Shown here piece by piece: positions 60,454-64,000 of a DNA stretch of 64,000 bases. Below the pieces are notes generated by a model, which saw only the letters and a program-made list of their open reading frames with translations, was not told the DNA's origin and searched no databases. A program made the translations under genes and the position numbers. Position 1 is the first letter of the stretch, and each line of letters opens with the position of its first letter. The stretch is from Spirochaetaceae bacterium (GTDB lineage Bacteria; Spirochaetota; Spirochaetia; DSM-27196; SKKC01), in assembly GCA_007694005.1 (NCBI GenBank), contig RECN01000063.1, positions 24,515 to 88,514 of the forward strand. The letters are read 5' to 3'.

Positions 60454-61718
60454 ACGCTGACCGGCGTCACTGTAGACAGATCAAGCGTCGCAAAATAATC
60501 CTCATAGGTCTCGGCCCGTCTGATCTGTTCAGCCGATCCGTCCTCGTGTAGCAGAATTTCCGCTGACCTGAGCTTGCCGTTGTAGTTGAAACCCATGGAG
60601 TGACCGTGAGCTCCCGTATCGTGTATGGCCACCAGGTCTCCGATCTCCACGTTCGGCAGGGACCGGTCGATGGCGAACTTGTCGTTGTTCTCACAGAGGC
60701 TGCCGGTCACGTCGTAGACGTGGTCTGCCGGCGCGTCTTCTTTCCCGAGCACAGTAATGTGGTGGTAGGCTCCGTACATGCCCGGACGCATGAGATTCGC
60801 CATGTTTCCGTCGAGTCCGACATAGTTCTTGTATGTCTGCTTCTGGTGCAGGACACGGGTAATCAGGTAACCGTGCGGCCCGGTTACACAGCGCCCGTTT
60901 TCCATAACGATGCGCATGGCGCCGAGGCCCGCCGGAACGATAATACGCCGATACACCTCGTCTATTTTTTTTCCGACGTACGCAAGGTCTACCGCTTCCT
61001 GCTCGGGTTTGTAGGGTATACCGATGCCGCCACCGAGATTCACGAACTCAACCTCGATGCCGGTCTTCTCTTTCAACTCGACGGCAATCTCGAACAGCAT
61101 TGCCGCGGTGTCGACAAAGTAGTCCGGATTCAGTTCGTTCGAGGCAACCATGGTATGCAGCGCAAAACGCGTCGCGCCGAGATCCCGTGCCTTTACGTAG
61201 GCCTCGAAAAGCTGTTCCCGGGTAAGCCCGTATTTCGCCTCTTCGGGTTTTCCGATTATGGCGTTTCCGCCTCGCAGCGGCCCGGGGTTGTAGCGAAAAC
61301 AGATCAGCTCGGGCATACCGACGTTCTCGTTGAGATAATCGATGTGTGTTATGTCGTCCAGGTTGATGATGGCACCAAGCTCGAGGGCCTTCTGGTACTC
61401 ATTTGCAGGGGTATCGTTTGACGTGAACATGATCGCCTCACCGGGGACGTTCATGTGTTCGCAGAGAATAAGCTCCGCCATGGAACTGCAGTCAAACCCC
61501 ATGCCTTCATCCCAGAGGATTTTGAGCACGTGGGGATTCGGAAGCGCTTTTACCGCGTAGTAGTTCCTGAATCCGCCCGGAACCCAGGAAAACGCGTCCC
61601 TGAACTCGCGCGCTGCCTGCCGCATGCCCGCCTCGTCGTAGAGATGAAACGGTGTCGGGAAGCGCGCAGTAATATCCTCGACCTGATCACGGGTGAACGG
61701 AACTCGCTTGTCTGCCAT
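60450..61718 (-). CDS. lysA: Diaminopimelate decarboxylase-like PLP enzyme
   Basis: A 422-residue alanine-racemase-fold decarboxylase. The PLP lysine is K57 in RNYYAVKALPNPHVL; FVNLGGGIGIPYKPEQE is the phosphate-binding glycine loop; MENGRCVTGPHGYLITRVL and GSLCENNDKFAIDRSLP (active-site Cys and partner-subunit residues) fit LysA. It makes lysine from meso-diaminopimelate, the last lysine step; another amino-acid or carboxynorspermidine specificity is possible but less likely. ATG 61718 is fixed by a promoter whose -10 ends 6 nt before it, so the long upstream frame to 62042 is not used. Confidence 0.85.
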   Translation of the reverse strand: MADKRVPFTRDQVEDITARFPTPFHLYDEAGMRQAAREFRDAFSWVPGGFRNYYAVKALPNPHVLKILWDEGMGFDCSSMAELILCEHMNVPGEAIMFTSNDTPANEYQKALELGAIINLDDITHIDYLNENVGMPELICFRYNPGPLRGGNAIIGKPEEAKYGLTREQLFEAYVKARDLGATRFALHTMVASNELNPDYFVDTAAMLFEIAVELKEKTGIEVEFVNLGGGIGIPYKPEQEAVDLAYVGKKIDEVYRRIIVPAGLGAMRIVMENGRCVTGPHGYLITRVLHQKQTYKNYVGLDGNMANLMRPGMYGAYHHITVLGKEDAPADHVYDVTGSLCENNDKFAIDRSLPNVEIGDLVAIHDTGAHGHSMGFNYNGKLRSAEILLHEDGSAEQIRRAETYEDYFATLDLSTVTPVSV

Positions 61719-61724
61719 GGCCAA

Positions 61725-61753
61725 AGAATAGAAACGCTGCCCCCAAAGGTCAA
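61725..61753 (-). promoter_or_regulatory. Canonical promoter of lysA giving a leaderless mRNA
   Basis: Minus-strand -35 TTGACC (61753-61748), exactly 17 nt, -10 TATTCT (61730-61725), and 6 nt to ATG 61718. No ribosome site exists between. The -35 overlaps the cysQ stop codon. Confidence 0.75.
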
Positions 61754-62658
61754 GCAGAATCGACCAGACTGTGCACAGAGGCGGCAACGCGCAGCCCGCG
61801 TCTGCTCCAGGCGACGAAGCGCGGAGCTTCCAGCGCATCAGCCCGGTAGCGGGGCACGGCGCCCGTGTCGGCATCGACAAGCAGCCCGCCTGAAGCCTCG
61901 ACGATCGCATGGCCTGCGGCAATGTCCCACTGGCTGCAGGGGGAGAAGCGGGGATACACGTCTGCAGTGTTGCGGGCGATAGACATGAACTTGCGGGCGC
62001 TGCCGATCTGTACCAGAGACACGCCACCAGCGCGTGCTCCAAGCGCGTCTATCCAGCGCCTCGTTTCCTTGTCCATGTTGTGACGGCTTGCGATGACTTC
62101 GATGCTGCGGTCTCGAAGCGGCTCGTATTCGCCGCTGACGCGCACCTCCGGCTCATCGTCGGCCAGGGCCGGGCCTTCATGCGCGATGACCGTAAGGTCA
62201 TCATCCATAGATCGTCTGCTCGCTGACTCGACGACGCACAGCCCGGTTCCCGGCTCGCCGATTATGGCTTCGTCGGTCGCCGGACTGTAGACCAGACCGA
62301 AACGGATCAGCCCTTCGCGCACGTAGCCTATGCACACGGCAAACTCACCCTTCCCTTCGAGAAAGCCTTTTGTCCCGTCTATGGGATCAATAACAAAGTA
62401 TTCCCGGTACGCGGCCCGCTCGGCTTCAGGCGCCTTCTCGCCTTCTTCACCGACGACCGGGATGTCGGGATACAGTCGACCGAGACGATCAAGAATGATC
62501 TCCTGGCTCTCGATGTCGGCACGCGTGACCGGGGAGCCGTCGTCCTTGCTGCGTTCGTCAAGATCCGCCGTTGCATCCTGCGAGAGCCGGAGACTGTGCA
62601 TCCCGGCACGAACCGCTGCTTCGAGTATCCCGGCCGCAGCCCCCTCGTTCAGGAACAT
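61750..62658 (-). CDS. cysQ: 3'(2'),5'-bisphosphate nucleotidase (inositol monophosphatase family)
   Basis: A 302-residue magnesium-dependent phosphatase. Metal-site motifs are PVVGEEGEKAPE, VIDPIDGTKGFLEGKGEFA and CSQWDIAAGHAIVEASGG, the order and the TKGF/EFAVCIG wording matching CysQ/PAP phosphatases. It converts 3'-phosphoadenosine 5'-phosphate to AMP, clearing a by-product of sulfate activation. It lies 3 nt after the UDP-glucose dehydrogenase gene and is co-transcribed with it; lysA downstream has its own promoter. Confidence 0.9.
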   Translation of the reverse strand: MFLNEGAAAGILEAAVRAGMHSLRLSQDATADLDERSKDDGSPVTRADIESQEIILDRLGRLYPDIPVVGEEGEKAPEAERAAYREYFVIDPIDGTKGFLEGKGEFAVCIGYVREGLIRFGLVYSPATDEAIIGEPGTGLCVVESASRRSMDDDLTVIAHEGPALADDEPEVRVSGEYEPLRDRSIEVIASRHNMDKETRRWIDALGARAGGVSLVQIGSARKFMSIARNTADVYPRFSPCSQWDIAAGHAIVEASGGLLVDADTGAVPRYRADALEAPRFVAWSRRGLRVAASVHSLVDSA

Positions 62659-62661
62659 CGT

Positions 62662-63981
62662 TCAGCGCCCGACGCCTTTGTACGTGAAGCCAAGCGTCCG
62701 CGCCTCCTCGGGATCCAGGGCGTTCCGGGAATCAAGAATAACGGTCCCGCGCATGAGCGAGCGGGCCTTCTTGAGATCAAGGTTCCGGTACGCGTTCCAT
62801 TCGGTCAGAATCACAAGCGCGTCCGCGCCCTTCAGCGCCTCAAACTCGTTCTCGTGATATGTGACGCCGTCGGTAAAGAGCGTCGAGAAGTTCTCGATTG
62901 CCTCCGGATCGTGCGCCCGCACCGTGGCTCCCCAGGTGCGAAGCATCCCGACCACCGTAATCGCCGGGCTGTCTCTGACATCATCCGTCTCGGCTTTGAA
63001 GGCGAGTCCGAGTACAGCGACCGTCTTCCCCGCGGGGTCACCGAGCATGTGCTTGAGCTTGTCGGCGGTCAGTTCCTTCTGCCGTTCGTTGGCGCGAATA
63101 ACTTCTTCTATGAGACTCATCTGCACGCCGAAGCGGTTCCCGGTCGAGACCACCGCCTTGGTATCTTTGGGGAAGCAGCTGCCTCCGTATCCCGGCCCCG
63201 GGTGCAGAAACTTCGGACTAATGCGTCCGTCCATGCCCATGGTCTTGGCAACCGCGTGGATATCGGCGCCACACGCTTCGGCCAGATTGGCCATCTGGTT
63301 AATGAAGGTGATTTTGGTCGCGAGAAACGCGTTGGACGCGTACTTGATGAGCTCTGCTGTCTCAAGCGAGCACCAGACGATGGGTGTCTCGATGAGGTAA
63401 AGCGCGCGGTAGACGTCCTCCATGAGCTCTCGGGCCCTGCTCCCCTGCTCCGTCCCCTCTTCAAAACCGATGACGAGGCGGTCCGGATGAAAGAAGTCCT
63501 GTACGGCCTTACCCTCACGCAGGAACTCCGGATTGGAAACAACGGAGAAGTCTGCATCGGGGGCGTGCTTTCGGATCTCTTCGCCGATCCAGCGGTTCGT
63601 TCCGACCGGAACGGTGCTTTTAGTCACTATTACGGTGAACCCGGTGAGTGCTGCGGCAATGTCTTCGATCGCCCGGGCAATGTAGCTCAGGTCCGCGCTG
63701 CCGTCTTCACTTTCGGGTGTGCCGACTGCGATGAACACGATGTCGGACACCGCCACACTCCCACGGATATCGGTGGAGAACTTCAAACGCTCCGAGGCGA
63801 GGTTCCGGTGCAGATAATCGCGCAGGCCGTGCTCATAAATGATCTCTTCTCCGCGCGAAAGGCGTTCGACCTTATGGGCATCGATGTCAACACCGGTTAC
63901 CCGGTTTCCGAAATCAGCAAGACCCACGGCGCTTACAAGGCCTACATAACCGGTTCCAATTACTGTAATGTTTTGTGCCAT
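62662..63981 (-). CDS. UDP-glucose 6-dehydrogenase family enzyme
   Basis: A 439-residue NAD-dependent enzyme. The NAD-binding motif is VIGTGYVGLVSAVGLADFG; TKSTVPVGTNRW, VSNPEFLREGKAVQDF and LIKYASNAFLATKITFIN follow; catalytic C269 is in GPGYGGSCFPKDTK; VAVLGLAFKAETDDVRDSPA opens the C-terminal domain. It oxidises UDP-glucose (or a related UDP-sugar) to the uronic acid for surface polysaccharides. Start ATG 63981 is close to the window edge, so its promoter is not fully visible. It heads an operon with cysQ. Confidence 0.93.
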   Translation of the reverse strand: MAQNITVIGTGYVGLVSAVGLADFGNRVTGVDIDAHKVERLSRGEEIIYEHGLRDYLHRNLASERLKFSTDIRGSVAVSDIVFIAVGTPESEDGSADLSYIARAIEDIAAALTGFTVIVTKSTVPVGTNRWIGEEIRKHAPDADFSVVSNPEFLREGKAVQDFFHPDRLVIGFEEGTEQGSRARELMEDVYRALYLIETPIVWCSLETAELIKYASNAFLATKITFINQMANLAEACGADIHAVAKTMGMDGRISPKFLHPGPGYGGSCFPKDTKAVVSTGNRFGVQMSLIEEVIRANERQKELTADKLKHMLGDPAGKTVAVLGLAFKAETDDVRDSPAITVVGMLRTWGATVRAHDPEAIENFSTLFTDGVTYHENEFEALKGADALVILTEWNAYRNLDLKKARSLMRGTVILDSRNALDPEEARTLGFTYKGVGR

Positions 63982-64000
63982 AATGCTTACAGACGATAGC

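Noticed and set aside
61719..62042. Upstream extension of lysA into cysQ
   Set aside because: It would cross a canonical promoter and overlap cysQ antisense to nothing useful; the family start fits ATG 61718.
1..64000. tRNA, rRNA, CRISPR, insertion sequence, prophage or att sites
   Set aside because: No cloverleaf-bearing gap, no regularly spaced repeats, no transposase, integrase or phage structural genes were seen; gaps between genes are mostly below 200 nt.

Overview
The window is a gene-dense chromosome segment (I estimate G+C in the high fifties) that best fits a free-living member of the Spirochaetota, Spirochaeta/Alkalispirochaeta-like. The lineage call is inference. It rests on archaeal-type PheRS (pheS/pheT) and ProRS within 8 kb of each other, on a DUF2259 secreted protein, and on outer-membrane-type proteins and an RND/TolC pump showing a diderm cell. 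I see no tRNA, rRNA, CRISPR array, insertion sequence or prophage. About 52 protein genes fill the window, many in overlapping operons.

Layout. 1-6 kb: edge-truncated adenylate/guanylate cyclase, AzgA-type purine permease, and a three-gene glycine betaine ABC importer (proV-proW-proX) with a strong promoter and a 200-nt leader. 6-10.8 kb: thrH, a REC-HPt protein, and a two-gene operon of unknown function encoding a cNMP-binding/nucleosidase-like protein and an unrecognised partner. 10.8-20.8 kb: pheS-pheT, a CTP-dependent lipid kinase, proS, membrane and secreted proteins of unknown role, and an SDR-like protein with a DAACS symporter. 20.9-29.9 kb: a self-regulated tetR-MFP-RND-lipoprotein-TolC pump operon running into a flavin monooxygenase. 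29.8-32.4 kb: UbiE-like methyltransferase, type III polyketide synthase and a second methyltransferase. With the monooxygenase these resemble the Streptomyces srsABC phenolic-lipid set. 32.4-39.7 kb: ggt-malQ-giant GH13. 39.8-43.9 kb: moxR-DUF58-DUF4129 and a bifunctional nuclease. 44-49.6 kb: small outer-membrane-type protein, CopZ-like protein, marR-TspO-like-patatin, acyl-CoA dehydrogenase and rhodanese. 49.6-52 kb: a ClC chloride channel fused to a sirtuin. 52-55.4 kb: GH28, GH29 and a membrane protein. 55.4-64 kb: purL-purQ, ptsN, terB-like, lysA, cysQ and a UDP-glucose dehydrogenase.

Points that stand out: (1) the ClC-Sir2 fusion; (2) a putative phenolic-lipid/alkylquinone locus linked to an efflux operon; (3) the cNMP/nucleosidase-like operon; (4) at least nine genes whose -10 box lies only 6-10 nt before the start codon, implying common leaderless or near-leaderless transcripts beside ordinary Shine-Dalgarno genes; (5) an 18-bp perfect inverted repeat inside a rhodanese gene; (6) an 18-bp coding minisatellite inside purL. 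All functions come from reading motifs; no database search was run.
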